From positions 1 through 7,895 of the forward strand of contig JAQXMV010000023.1 in the NCBI GenBank assembly GCA_029013165.1: DNA of 7,895 nucleotides, in the 5' to 3' direction. The stretch's first letter is position 1; each line of letters opens with the position of its first letter. The DNA comes from Oscillospiraceae bacterium (lineage in GTDB: Bacteria > Bacillota > Clostridia > Oscillospirales > Acutalibacteraceae). Below the pieces are notes generated by a model. That model was not told where the DNA came from. It saw only the letters and a program-made list of their open reading frames with translations, and did no database searches. The position numbers were made by a program, and so were the translations under genes. This document shows positions 1 through 6,240 of this stretch, piece by piece.

Positions 1-19
1 AGATAAAGAGAAGATAGAT

Positions 20-838
20 TTGTCCGATTGGCTTCTCGCTTCGGACATAGACGGAACACTCAACGACAAAAAAAGAAAACTCGTCAAGCGCAATTATGAC
101 GCGATTCATCAGTTTATTGACGAATATCACGGCAATTTCACCCTGGCTTCCGGCCGAAGCCCCGACTCCATGCGCAAGCACTTCAAACGCCTGGACATCG
201 CTGACGGAAAGGCTATTGTCATTAACGGCGCCGGAATATATGACTTCGCACAGGAAAAAATGATATGGGAAAGTCCTCTCAACGAGCACTGTATCGACAT
301 TGTCAGAAGCTGTGTGAAAAAGTATCCGACCTTGGCTTTTCAGGCTATCACAGAAAAGGCCGTGTATATATTCAGACCGACCATTTCCGCGCGGATTCTT
401 GCGGTCAACGCCAGACTGCCGGTGAAATACTTTTACGATTTTGATAAAATTCCCAAGGAAAAATGGTATAAGGTCATTTTTACCGGGGTGCCCTTGCAGA
501 TGAAAGCACTGGAAAAGTATGTCAAGTCTCTTTCCAACACCACGGAAAACCTGATGTTTTCCTCGGTCTGCAGCTTTGAAATGGTCAACGAAGACACCAA
601 TAAGGGCAAAGCTGTGCTGAAGCTGGCAGAAATTCTCGGGGTGGATCAGAGCAAGACCGCCGCCATCGGCGACTATTTTAACGACTATGAGATGCTAAAG
701 AGTGTGGCTCTGCCGGCCTGCTGCGGGCAGGCGCCGAAAGGTATGAAAGAGATCGCAAAGTTTGTTACCTGCCACTGTAACCACGGCGCTGTTGCCGATC
801 TGATTGAATATATTATCAAAAACCATAGTAATTTTTAA
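20..838 (+). CDS. Cof-type HAD-superfamily phosphatase (start uncertain)
   Basis: Predicted cytosolic Mg-dependent phosphatase of the HAD superfamily, Cof/type IIB subfamily, which hydrolyses small phosphorylated metabolites such as sugar phosphates; the substrate cannot be told from sequence. All four HAD motifs are visible: motif I DIDGT at residues 9-13 (nucleophile D9, acid/base D11), motif II serine S44 in LASGR, motif III lysine K195 in NKGKA, and motif IV GDYFND at 217-222 with D218 and D222. The cap lies between motifs II and III, as expected for C2B caps, and 272 residues is normal length. The usual glycine-asparagine stretch after motif IV reads CCGQAP here, and C251/C253 add to a cysteine-rich tail. 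The chosen start is TTG at 20, with a weak AAGAG at 6-10; it places motif I correctly. The frame is open upstream to base 2, so the true start may lie before the window. The downstream transketolase gene follows after 11 bases, suggesting one operon. Confidence 0.88.
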   Translation: MSDWLLASDIDGTLNDKKRKLVKRNYDAIHQFIDEYHGNFTLASGRSPDSMRKHFKRLDIADGKAIVINGAGIYDFAQEKMIWESPLNEHCIDIVRSCVKKYPTLAFQAITEKAVYIFRPTISARILAVNARLPVKYFYDFDKIPKEKWYKVIFTGVPLQMKALEKYVKSLSNTTENLMFSSVCSFEMVNEDTNKGKAVLKLAEILGVDQSKTAAIGDYFNDYEMLKSVALPACCGQAPKGMKEIAKFVTCHCNHGAVADLIEYIIKNHSNF

Positions 839-843
839 GGAGG
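837..843 (+). promoter_or_regulatory. Strong ribosome-binding site of the transketolase N subunit
   Basis: AAGGAGG sits six bases before ATG 850 and overlaps the TAA stop of the HAD gene (836-838). This fixes the transketolase start at 850. It also suggests that terminating ribosomes can reinitiate, tying the HAD gene to the transketolase genes in one message. Confidence 0.85.
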
Positions 844-849
844 ATTCAC

Positions 850-1692
850 ATGGAAGATAATAGAAAAAAAGAGCTGAAAAAGATTGCCGTCAATGTGCGA
901 AAAGGCATCATTGAGGGTACTTACAATGCCAAGTCCGGTCATCCCGGCGGCTCTCTTTCCATCGCTGACATCATGACCTATCTCTATTTTGAGGAAATGA
1001 ATGTCGATCCCGCCAGGCCCGATGACGAAAATAGGGACAGACTTGTTCTCTCCAAGGGTCATACGGCTCCCGCCCTTTATGCGGCGTTGGCTCTCAGAGG
1101 ATTTTTCCCCGTTGAACTGCTCAAGACCCTCAGAAAGCCCGATTCTATTTTGCAGGGACATCCCAGTATGAGATATACCCCCGGTGTTGATATGAGCACT
1201 GGCTCCCTCGGTCAGGGAATCTCAGCCGCCTGCGGCATGGCTCTCGCCGGCAAGCTGCGCGGCAAGGACTACAGAGTCTATGTTCCCATGGGTGACGGTG
1301 AAATCGAAGAAGGTCAGGTCTGGGAGGCCGCCATGTTTGCCGGCAACAGAAAGCTCGATAATCTCTGCGCGATCGTTGACTTTAACAATCTGCAGATTGA
1401 CGGCAGCTTGGATGAAGTCAACTCGCCTTATCCTATCAAGGAAAAGTTCGAGTCCTTCGGCTGGAATGTCATCGAAATCTGCGGTCACTGCTTCAATCAG
1501 ATCGAGGAGGCTTTCGCCGCCGCAAGACAGTGCAAGGATAAGCCCACCTGCATCGTTGCCAAGACCGTTAAGGGCAAGGGCGTATCCTATATGGAAAATC
1601 AGTGCGACTGGCACGGAAGCGCACCGAACACCGAAAAGTATGAAATTGCCATGGCAGAGCTTGACAAAGCTATGGCAGAACTGGAGGCGTAA
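850..1692 (+). CDS. Transketolase, N-terminal (thiamine diphosphate-binding) subunit
   Basis: First half of a split transketolase. With the next gene product it should transfer two-carbon ketol units between ketose and aldose phosphates in the non-oxidative pentose phosphate pathway (cytosol). At 280 residues it matches the pyrophosphate-binding domain of the roughly 650-residue single-chain enzymes. Visible motifs: SGHPGG at 29-34 with H31, SKGH at 68-71, GSLGQG at 118-123, and the ThDP/Mg motif GDGE at 148-151 running to DFNN at 177-180. A conserved lysine-rich KTVKGKG stretch is at 238-244 and WHG at 254-256. There is no pyrimidine-binding domain; that is supplied by the gene two bases downstream. 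Split transketolases are common in anaerobic Firmicutes and archaea. Some paralogues act in specialised sugar catabolism, so the exact substrate remains inference, but no sugar transporter or kinase lies in this window to suggest that. Confidence 0.95.
   Translation: MEDNRKKELKKIAVNVRKGIIEGTYNAKSGHPGGSLSIADIMTYLYFEEMNVDPARPDDENRDRLVLSKGHTAPALYAALALRGFFPVELLKTLRKPDSILQGHPSMRYTPGVDMSTGSLGQGISAACGMALAGKLRGKDYRVYVPMGDGEIEEGQVWEAAMFAGNRKLDNLCAIVDFNNLQIDGSLDEVNSPYPIKEKFESFGWNVIEICGHCFNQIEEAFAAARQCKDKPTCIVAKTVKGKGVSYMENQCDWHGSAPNTEKYEIAMAELDKAMAELEA
1683..1687 (+). promoter_or_regulatory. Ribosome-binding site of transketolase C subunit, inside the preceding gene
   Basis: GGAGG lies within the last codons of the N-subunit gene, seven bases before ATG 1695. 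The stop TAA (1690-1692) falls between it and the start. This arrangement implies translational coupling, which suits two subunits needed in equal amounts. Confidence 0.8.
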
Positions 1693-1694
1693 CT

Positions 1695-2639
1695 ATGGCT
1701 GATGTAATCAAATGTGCAACCCGCGACGCATACGGCGCTGCCCTCAAGGAGCTCGGTGCAAGGGACGATATCCTTGTCCTTGACGCCGACCTTGCCAAGG
1801 CAACCAAGACGATCACTTTTAAGAAAGAATTTCCCGAGAAGTTCATCGACTGCGGCATCGCAGAAAGCAACATGATGGGCATTGCCGCCGGTCTTGCCAC
1901 CACAGGCTATACGGTCTTTGCTTCCAGCTTTGCCATGTTTGCCGCCGGCAGAGCTTTTGAGCAGGTCAGAAATTCCATCGCTTATCCCAAGCTCAATGTC
2001 AAGATCGGTGCAACCCATGCCGGCATTTCCGTCGGTGAGGACGGTGCCAGCCATCAGTGCTGTGAGGATATCGCCCTCATGCGCTCGATCCCCAATATGG
2101 TGATTATCAACCCGGCCGATGATGTCGAGGCCAAGCAGGCGGTTCTTGCCGCCGCAGACCATGAGGGCCCGGTCTATATGCGCTTCGGCCGACTGGCTGT
2201 TCCCAGAATCAACAGTGAGGATTATCACTTTGAGCTGGGTAAGGGCGTTATGCTCCGAGACGGCAAGGATGTCACCATCGTTGCCACAGGTCTCATGGTG
2301 AATGAGGCTCTCTTGGCCGCAGACTCCCTTGCCAAGGAGGGCATCGAGGCCAGAGTGATCAATATTCACACCATTAAACCTATTGACAGAGATATTCTCA
2401 TCAAGGCCGCCAAAGAGACCGGCGCCATTGTCACAGCCGAAGAGCATAGCATCATCGGCGGTCTCGGCGGAGCTGTCTGCGAGGTTCTTGCCGAGGAATA
2501 TCCGGTTCCGGTGCTTCGCCTCGGCGTGGAGGATACCTTCGGCAAATCCGGTCCGGCCCTCGAACTGCTCAAGATCTTCGGCTTAGATGCGGAGCATATT
2601 GCTCAGAAGGCCAAGAAAGCAGTCAGCCTGAAAAAATAA
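1695..2639 (+). CDS. Transketolase, C-terminal subunit (pyrimidine-binding and C-terminal domains)
   Basis: Second half of the split transketolase, 314 residues. Residues about 1-165 form the pyrimidine-binding domain: CGIAESNMMG at 53-62 carries the glutamate (E57) expected to activate the thiamine aminopyrimidine. The adjacent aromatic stretch FASSFAMF (75-82) and the HAGISVGEDGASHQ region (108-121) are typical. Residues about 185-310 form the C-terminal transketolase domain, with VINIHTIKPID at 221-231 and the EEHSIIGGLGGAV region at 249-261. The active site is expected at the interface with the N subunit, so neither chain should work alone. The start ATG 1695 has GGAGG at 1683-1687, and the two genes are two bases apart. 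Relatives with this fold include 1-deoxyxylulose-5-phosphate synthase and pyruvate dehydrogenase E1 beta, but the length, the split and the HAGISVGEDG motif favour transketolase. Confidence 0.95.
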   Translation: MADVIKCATRDAYGAALKELGARDDILVLDADLAKATKTITFKKEFPEKFIDCGIAESNMMGIAAGLATTGYTVFASSFAMFAAGRAFEQVRNSIAYPKLNVKIGATHAGISVGEDGASHQCCEDIALMRSIPNMVIINPADDVEAKQAVLAAADHEGPVYMRFGRLAVPRINSEDYHFELGKGVMLRDGKDVTIVATGLMVNEALLAADSLAKEGIEARVINIHTIKPIDRDILIKAAKETGAIVTAEEHSIIGGLGGAVCEVLAEEYPVPVLRLGVEDTFGKSGPALELLKIFGLDAEHIAQKAKKAVSLKK

Positions 2640-2640
2640 G

Positions 2641-2675
2641 GCGGTGACACGGTCACCGCAGGGCCGCTTTGCGGC
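2641..2675 (+). other. Tandem intergenic hairpins without U-tract
   Basis: Two perfect inverted repeats lie back to back just after the transketolase stop codon. Hairpin 1 pairs GCGGTGAC (2641-2648) with GTCACCGC (2652-2659) around a three-base loop. Hairpin 2 pairs GCCGC (2663-2667) with GCGGC (2671-2675) around TTT. An A-run follows rather than a T-run, so this is not a classical intrinsic terminator on the plus strand, and no minus-strand gene ends here. A competing pairing of CCGCA (2656-2660) with TGCGG (2670-2674) is possible. Likely roles are protecting the transketolase message 3' end, an RNase processing site that sets the level of the downstream gene, or a dispersed repeat. Which applies is not known. 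Confidence 0.6.
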
Positions 2676-2712
2676 AAAAACAATAAACAAATACCGAAAG
2701 GATTGAAGAGAA

Positions 2713-2919
2713 ATGAAAGAAATTACGAAGGATATGTGTATCGGCGATATTCTTGACGCAGACGGAGGCACCGCTGTTTTCTTCATGGAAATGGGTATGC
2801 ACTGCCTCGGCTGTCCGGCCTCAAGAGGCGAAAGCGTAGAAGACGCCTGCGCCGTTCACGGTGTTGACTGTGACGCCGTTGTCGCAAAAATAAACGAATA
2901 CCTTGCTTCCAAGCAATAA
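2713..2919 (+). CDS. DUF1858 small CxxC redox-disulfide domain protein
   Basis: A 68-residue stand-alone DUF1858 protein, the family also described as the hybrid-cluster-protein-associated redox disulfide domain. The signature is the sequence MGMHCLGCP at 27-35, with the CxxC pair C31 and C34, preceded by the ITKDMCIGDIL segment (4-14). Further cysteines are C9, C46 and C53. There is no signal peptide or membrane segment, so it should be cytosolic. Family members are thought to take part in thiol-disulfide or metal chemistry, but no firm reaction is established. The start ATG 2713 has AAAGGA at 2697-2702 and a purine-rich GAAGAG at 2705-2710. The gene is the last before the terminator at 2927, so it probably shares the transketolase message; no hybrid-cluster protein is seen nearby. 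Confidence 0.88.
   Translation: MKEITKDMCIGDILDADGGTAVFFMEMGMHCLGCPASRGESVEDACAVHGVDCDAVVAKINEYLASKQ
2864..2891 (+). promoter_or_regulatory. Possible promoter inside the DUF1858 gene
   Basis: TTGACT (2864-2869) matches five of six bases of a sigma-A -35 box. It is followed after 16 bases by AAAAAT (2886-2891), a four-of-six match to the -10 box, in an A-rich stretch. It would start a transcript upstream of the terminator hairpin, which lies just ahead of trmK. The call is weak: the -10 box is poor and the bases are also coding. It is listed because trmK needs a promoter and almost no space exists between terminator and start codon. Confidence 0.2.
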
Positions 2920-2926
2920 AAAGGAA

Positions 2927-2963
2927 AAACAGAGCCGCCTGTTTTTGGGCGGCTTTGTTTGTT
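2927..2963 (+). terminator. Intrinsic terminator after the DUF1858 gene
   Basis: A 13-base-pair stem pairs 2927-2939 with 2948-2960, with one G-U wobble. Its GC-rich core is AGCCGCC against GGCGGCT, the loop is eight bases (2940-2947), and the T-rich tail TTTGTTTGTT starts within the outer stem. It begins eight bases after the stop of the DUF1858 gene and should end the HAD-transketolase-DUF1858 message. Its tail ends only 13 bases before the trmK ATG at 2977. Confidence 0.88.
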
Positions 2964-2976
2964 ATAAGAGGATATT

Positions 2977-3681
2977 ATGACAAAAATCAAACTGGATGAA
3001 AGGCTCACGGCCGTAGCTGCACTGGTCAGACAGGGGTGCCGTGTGACGGATGTCGGAACGGATCACGGCTATCTTGCGGCCTATCTCGTCGGGGAAGGTC
3101 TGTGCCCATCGGGCATCGCCTCGGATCTGCGGACGGGGCCTCTGGAAAATGCACGTCGCACAGTTGAAAACTGTGGCCTGAGCGACAGAATCAAGCTCAT
3201 TCTCAGCGACGGTTTGAAAAATATTTCTCCCGAGGACTGTGACGATATCGTTCTGGCCGGTATGGGCGGCAATCTCATTGCGGATATTCTTTCGGCTGCT
3301 CCATGGGTCAGAGACAGCCATATACATATCATCGCACAGCCCATGACCCATGCGGAAGTGCTCAGACGCTATTTCGTCGATAACGGCTTTGAAATAGAAA
3401 GCGAAAGAGCCGTTATTCAGGACAGACATATCTACTGTGTGATTTCGGCGTATTTTACCGGGAAGAAAAGAGAGTGCCCGGCTTCCTATTTCAATACGGG
3501 AGAGCTTTTTCAGCATTTCGATTCCTGCGCTGAAAAATATGTCGAAAAAACATTGAAAACACTCAGAAAGAAGTATGAGGCTCTCTCGGCCGCAGGTAAG
3601 GAGGACGCTTCGGCGCTGAGACAGATTATCAGTGAAATGGAAGAACAACTGACGGAGGCAAGAAACAATGAAAGCAAATGA
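2977..3681 (+). CDS. trmK: tRNA (adenine(22)-N(1))-methyltransferase TrmK
   Basis: Predicted cytosolic S-adenosylmethionine-dependent enzyme that methylates N1 of adenine 22 in the tRNA D-arm region. A Rossmann-like methyltransferase domain spans about residues 1-160: the SAM-binding motif DVGTDHGYL at 25-33 is the TrmK hallmark, SDL at 49-51 and SDGL at 77-80 follow, then LAGMGGNLI at 93-101 and AQPM at 120-123. The region after about 175 is charged and predicted helical, rich in K, E and L, consistent with the C-terminal coiled-coil domain of the family that helps hold tRNA. The length of 234 is typical. The start ATG 2977 has AGAGG at 2967-2971. The last 14 bases overlap the Nif3-like gene, a pairing seen widely in Firmicutes (B. 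subtilis yqfN-yqfO). The start lies directly behind a terminator, so its transcription depends on readthrough or on a promoter inside the DUF1858 gene. Confidence 0.94.
   Translation: MTKIKLDERLTAVAALVRQGCRVTDVGTDHGYLAAYLVGEGLCPSGIASDLRTGPLENARRTVENCGLSDRIKLILSDGLKNISPEDCDDIVLAGMGGNLIADILSAAPWVRDSHIHIIAQPMTHAEVLRRYFVDNGFEIESERAVIQDRHIYCVISAYFTGKKRECPASYFNTGELFQHFDSCAEKYVEKTLKTLRKKYEALSAAGKEDASALRQIISEMEEQLTEARNNESK
3654..3658 (+). promoter_or_regulatory. Ribosome-binding site of the Nif3-like gene, inside trmK
   Basis: GGAGG within the trmK coding region stands nine bases before ATG 3668. It supports the 14-base overlap of the two genes as real and points to translational coupling. Confidence 0.8.
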
Positions 3682-4426
3682 AATAGTGAAATTCATAGAT
3701 TCCGTTGCCCCTTTTTCAACCCAGTGCAGTTGGGATAACAGCGGCTTTCTGGTGGGAGATGCGGATAAAGAAATCGCAAAGATCGGTTTCTGTCTTGACC
3801 TGACAGGCGAAACACTGAAACAGGGTGAGCAGGAGAGGGTCGACATGATCATGACCCATCATCCGGTGATATTCACGCCGCCGAAAAGACTTCTCAGCGA
3901 CAGCCTGCTTTATCAGCTTGTGAGATCGGGCATTTGCGTGGTTTCAGCCCATACCTGCTTCGATTGCGCCCAGGGCGGCGTCAATGATGCCCTCTGTGAG
4001 ATTCTCGGCGTCCGAAACAGCAGGGGAGTGCCCTCGGCAGAATGTGAAATACCGATGGCAAGAATCGGGGAGGTTGATCCTCTTTCTCCCGCTGAGCTGG
4101 CGGCTCTCGTTGCGGAAAGACTTGGTACTTGCTGCAGTCTTGTTGATTGCGGCAGGACTGTTACGAAGCTGGCGGTCTGTGGCGGCGCCGGTATGGATTT
4201 TCTCCCTGAGGCTGCGGCCATGGGCGCCGACGCCTATGTTACGGGAGAAATGAAGCATCACGAAATGCTCATGGCCAATGATTTGGGTGTCAGCGTCATC
4301 GCTGCCGGGCACTTCGAGACAGAGAATCCGTCCATGACAAGGCTGAAAGCTATTATTGAAAAGCAGTTTCCGTCACTCGAAACCGTCCTGCTTCATCAGA
4401 GTTGTCCGGTGAAATATATCGGTTAG
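3668..4426 (+). CDS. Nif3-like dinuclear metal centre protein (DUF34, short form)
   Basis: Member of the NIF3/DUF34 family, conserved across all domains of life, with a two-metal site and no settled biochemical role; activities tied to GTP cyclohydrolase I type 2 annotation are doubtful. Metal-binding residues are visible: H64 and H65 in THHP, D99 in the AHTCFDCAQGGVND stretch (95-107), and H215 and E219 in GHFETE. W22 in SWDNSGFLVG (21-30) is the usual N-terminal motif. At 252 residues it is the short form, lacking the inserted PII-like domain found in the roughly 370-residue B. subtilis YqfO. It is probably a toroidal hexamer in the cytosol, by family knowledge. The start at 3668 is supported by GGAGG at 3654-3658. 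The overlap with trmK suggests a functional link to tRNA modification, but this is inference from gene order. Confidence 0.93.
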   Translation: MKANEIVKFIDSVAPFSTQCSWDNSGFLVGDADKEIAKIGFCLDLTGETLKQGEQERVDMIMTHHPVIFTPPKRLLSDSLLYQLVRSGICVVSAHTCFDCAQGGVNDALCEILGVRNSRGVPSAECEIPMARIGEVDPLSPAELAALVAERLGTCCSLVDCGRTVTKLAVCGGAGMDFLPEAAAMGADAYVTGEMKHHEMLMANDLGVSVIAAGHFETENPSMTRLKAIIEKQFPSLETVLLHQSCPVKYIG

Positions 4427-4469
4427 GCAATATTCGGAACGTGACGGGTAAAATTCAAAGGAGATCATT

Positions 4470-6218
4470 ATGGCACTTGACGGCATTTTTTTAACCAAGA
4501 TCAAACAAGAGCTTCTCACGGAGGCTCTGGGACTGCGTGTCGACAGGGTGAATCAGCCCACCAAGGACGAAATCATTCTGAATCTGCGCGGCAAGGGCGT
4601 CAGCAAAAAACTGCTGATTTGTGTCCGCGCCGACAGCGCCCGTGTGCATTTCACGGCGCACACCATTGACAATCCGCAGGTGCCGCCCATGTTTTGTATG
4701 CTCATGCGAAAATATCTCACCGGCGCCATGATCGTCGGCGTACGCCAGCAGGAAAACGACCGAATCCTTTTTATCGATTTTGACGCCACCAACGAAATCG
4801 GCGATCGGATTGATCTGACGCTGTGTGTGGAGATCATGGGCAAATACTCCAATCTTATGCTCCTTTCGGAGGGAACTATCATCGACGCCGTGAAAAGAGT
4901 TGACTTTACCACCTCGTCGGTCAGACAGGTGCTCCCCGGAACGGCCTATCAATTACCGGCTTCTCAGAATAAACTGAGCATAGAGAAAAGTGAAATATCC
5001 GACCTGACGGAACGAATTCTGTCTTTTGGCGATAAGCAGCTTTCCGGTGCCGTTATGAGCGCGGTGCAGGGCGTTTCTCCTGTGGTTGCACGGGAAATTG
5101 CCTATCGGGTAACCTATGACGACGCTCCGGTGGCTTCGCTGACAGGCGAGCAGGTGCAAATGTTACGCACTGAACTTGAAAAGATTAAAAACGGCTTACA
5201 ATCGGATCTGCGGGTATACATGATCTCGGATAAAGACGGGAAACCGAAAGATATGTCCCACATGGAGGTCAGACAGTATGGGGACACGATGTTGATCACA
5301 GCCTTTGAAACACCCGGCGAACTTCTCGATCAGTTTTATTATGAAAGGGACAGAATCAACCGGATCAATCACCGTGCCCATGAACTGATCAAAACCCTGA
5401 ATAATCTCATTGAACGCACCGCACGCAAGCTGTCTTTTCAGCAGCAGGAACTCAAGCAATGTCAGGATAAGGACAAGCTCAGACTTTACGGCGAGCTGAT
5501 CCTTGCCAACCTATATCGTCTCGGCAAGGGCGTGACCTTCTATGAGGTGGAGAACTACTATGAGAGCGGAGAAATGATCCGTATTCCCTGTAATCCTGCC
5601 TTGTCGCCGACGGAAAACCAGAAAAAGTATTACAAGGAATACCGCAAGGCACAGACGGCGGAAAAAATGCTCGCCACACTGATCGAAAAAGGTCAGCAGG
5701 AGCTGATTTATTTAGAGTCGGTTCTGGACGAGCTTTCCAGGGCCGATACCGACAGTGAAATATCGGCTGTCCGTCTGGAGCTTTCTCAGGCGGGTTATAT
5801 CAAAAACACCAAGGGCAAAAAGCAAAAGCCGCCCCGGGAACTGCCGCCGATCGAATTCCGATCTTCTGACGGCTTCAGAATCCTGGTGGGCAGGAATAAT
5901 GTCCAGAATGACAAGCTCTCGCTGAAAACGGCGGCCAAGAGCGATCTGTGGCTCCACACCCAGGGCATACCCGGCTCTCATGTGATCATTTCCGCTGAGG
6001 GCAGAGACATACCCGACAGGACTATAGAAGAAGCGGCTATCATCGCCGCCGGCCACAGCCGGGCCAAGGATTCTTCCCTGGTACCCGTGGACTACACACC
6101 GGTGAAAATGCTGAAAAAGCCCAACGGTGCAAGAGCCGGTATGGTCATTTATCATGAATACCGCACGCTGATCGTCAAACCCGATGCGGCTCTCACCGAG
6201 TCTCTCCGAGTGAAATAA
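4470..6218 (+). CDS. rqcH: RqcH, Rqc2-family ribosome quality-control protein (NFACT / fibronectin-binding-like)
   Basis: Bacterial Rqc2/NEMF homologue. It binds 50S subunits blocked by peptidyl-tRNA and recruits tRNA-Ala to add an alanine tail that marks the nascent chain for degradation. Domain order: NFACT-N at about 1-165, including ENDRIL at 95-100, whose D97-R98 pair matches the residues needed for tailing in B. subtilis RqcH, and EIMGKYSN at 121-128; a helix-hairpin-helix region near 190-215 (GVSPVVAREI at 201-210); a long helical coiled-coil section about 285-440 rich in R, K, E and Q; and NFACT-R at about 460-550 with DLWLHTQGIPGSHV at 492-505. The 582 residues match B. subtilis YloA. 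Older databases call it fibronectin-binding protein, but there is no signal peptide or anchor. The start ATG 4470 has AAAGGAG at 4457-4463. It lies 43 bases after the Nif3-like gene and 22 before dnaE, so shared transcription is likely. Confidence 0.95.
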   Translation: MALDGIFLTKIKQELLTEALGLRVDRVNQPTKDEIILNLRGKGVSKKLLICVRADSARVHFTAHTIDNPQVPPMFCMLMRKYLTGAMIVGVRQQENDRILFIDFDATNEIGDRIDLTLCVEIMGKYSNLMLLSEGTIIDAVKRVDFTTSSVRQVLPGTAYQLPASQNKLSIEKSEISDLTERILSFGDKQLSGAVMSAVQGVSPVVAREIAYRVTYDDAPVASLTGEQVQMLRTELEKIKNGLQSDLRVYMISDKDGKPKDMSHMEVRQYGDTMLITAFETPGELLDQFYYERDRINRINHRAHELIKTLNNLIERTARKLSFQQQELKQCQDKDKLRLYGELILANLYRLGKGVTFYEVENYYESGEMIRIPCNPALSPTENQKKYYKEYRKAQTAEKMLATLIEKGQQELIYLESVLDELSRADTDSEISAVRLELSQAGYIKNTKGKKQKPPRELPPIEFRSSDGFRILVGRNNVQNDKLSLKTAAKSDLWLHTQGIPGSHVIISAEGRDIPDRTIEEAAIIAAGHSRAKDSSLVPVDYTPVKMLKKPNGARAGMVIYHEYRTLIVKPDAALTESLRVK

Positions 6219-6229
6219 TCAATAAGAGA

Positions 6230-6234
6230 GGAGG
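6230..6234 (+). promoter_or_regulatory. Ribosome-binding site fixing the GTG start of dnaE
   Basis: GGAGG (part of a longer AGAGAGGAGG at 6225-6234) stands six bases before GTG 6241. The next in-frame ATG, at 6313, would remove the HLHLH metal-binding motif of the PHP domain, so GTG is the true start. Confidence 0.88.
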
Positions 6235-6240
6235 ATTTCC

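Noticed and set aside
1599..2447. Minus-strand open frame of 282 codons opposite transketolase
   Set aside because: It is antisense to both transketolase subunits, which carry full motif sets. The translation is glycine-rich without domain features.
2641..2675. Intrinsic terminator directly after transketolase
   Set aside because: The hairpins are followed by As, not Ts, so the structure is listed as an unexplained hairpin pair instead.
2963..2968. TATAAG as a -10 box for trmK
   Set aside because: No -35 match lies at the right distance, and a start near 2975 would leave the transcript without the AGAGG ribosome-binding site.
2962..3852. Long minus-strand open frame of 296 codons opposite trmK
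   Set aside because: It lies antisense to trmK and the start of the Nif3-like gene, both with clear family motifs. Its translation shows no recognisable domain, so it is a shadow of codon bias.
4427..4469. Possible promoter between the Nif3-like gene and rqcH
   Set aside because: The 43 bases hold a clear ribosome-binding site but no convincing -35/-10 pair.
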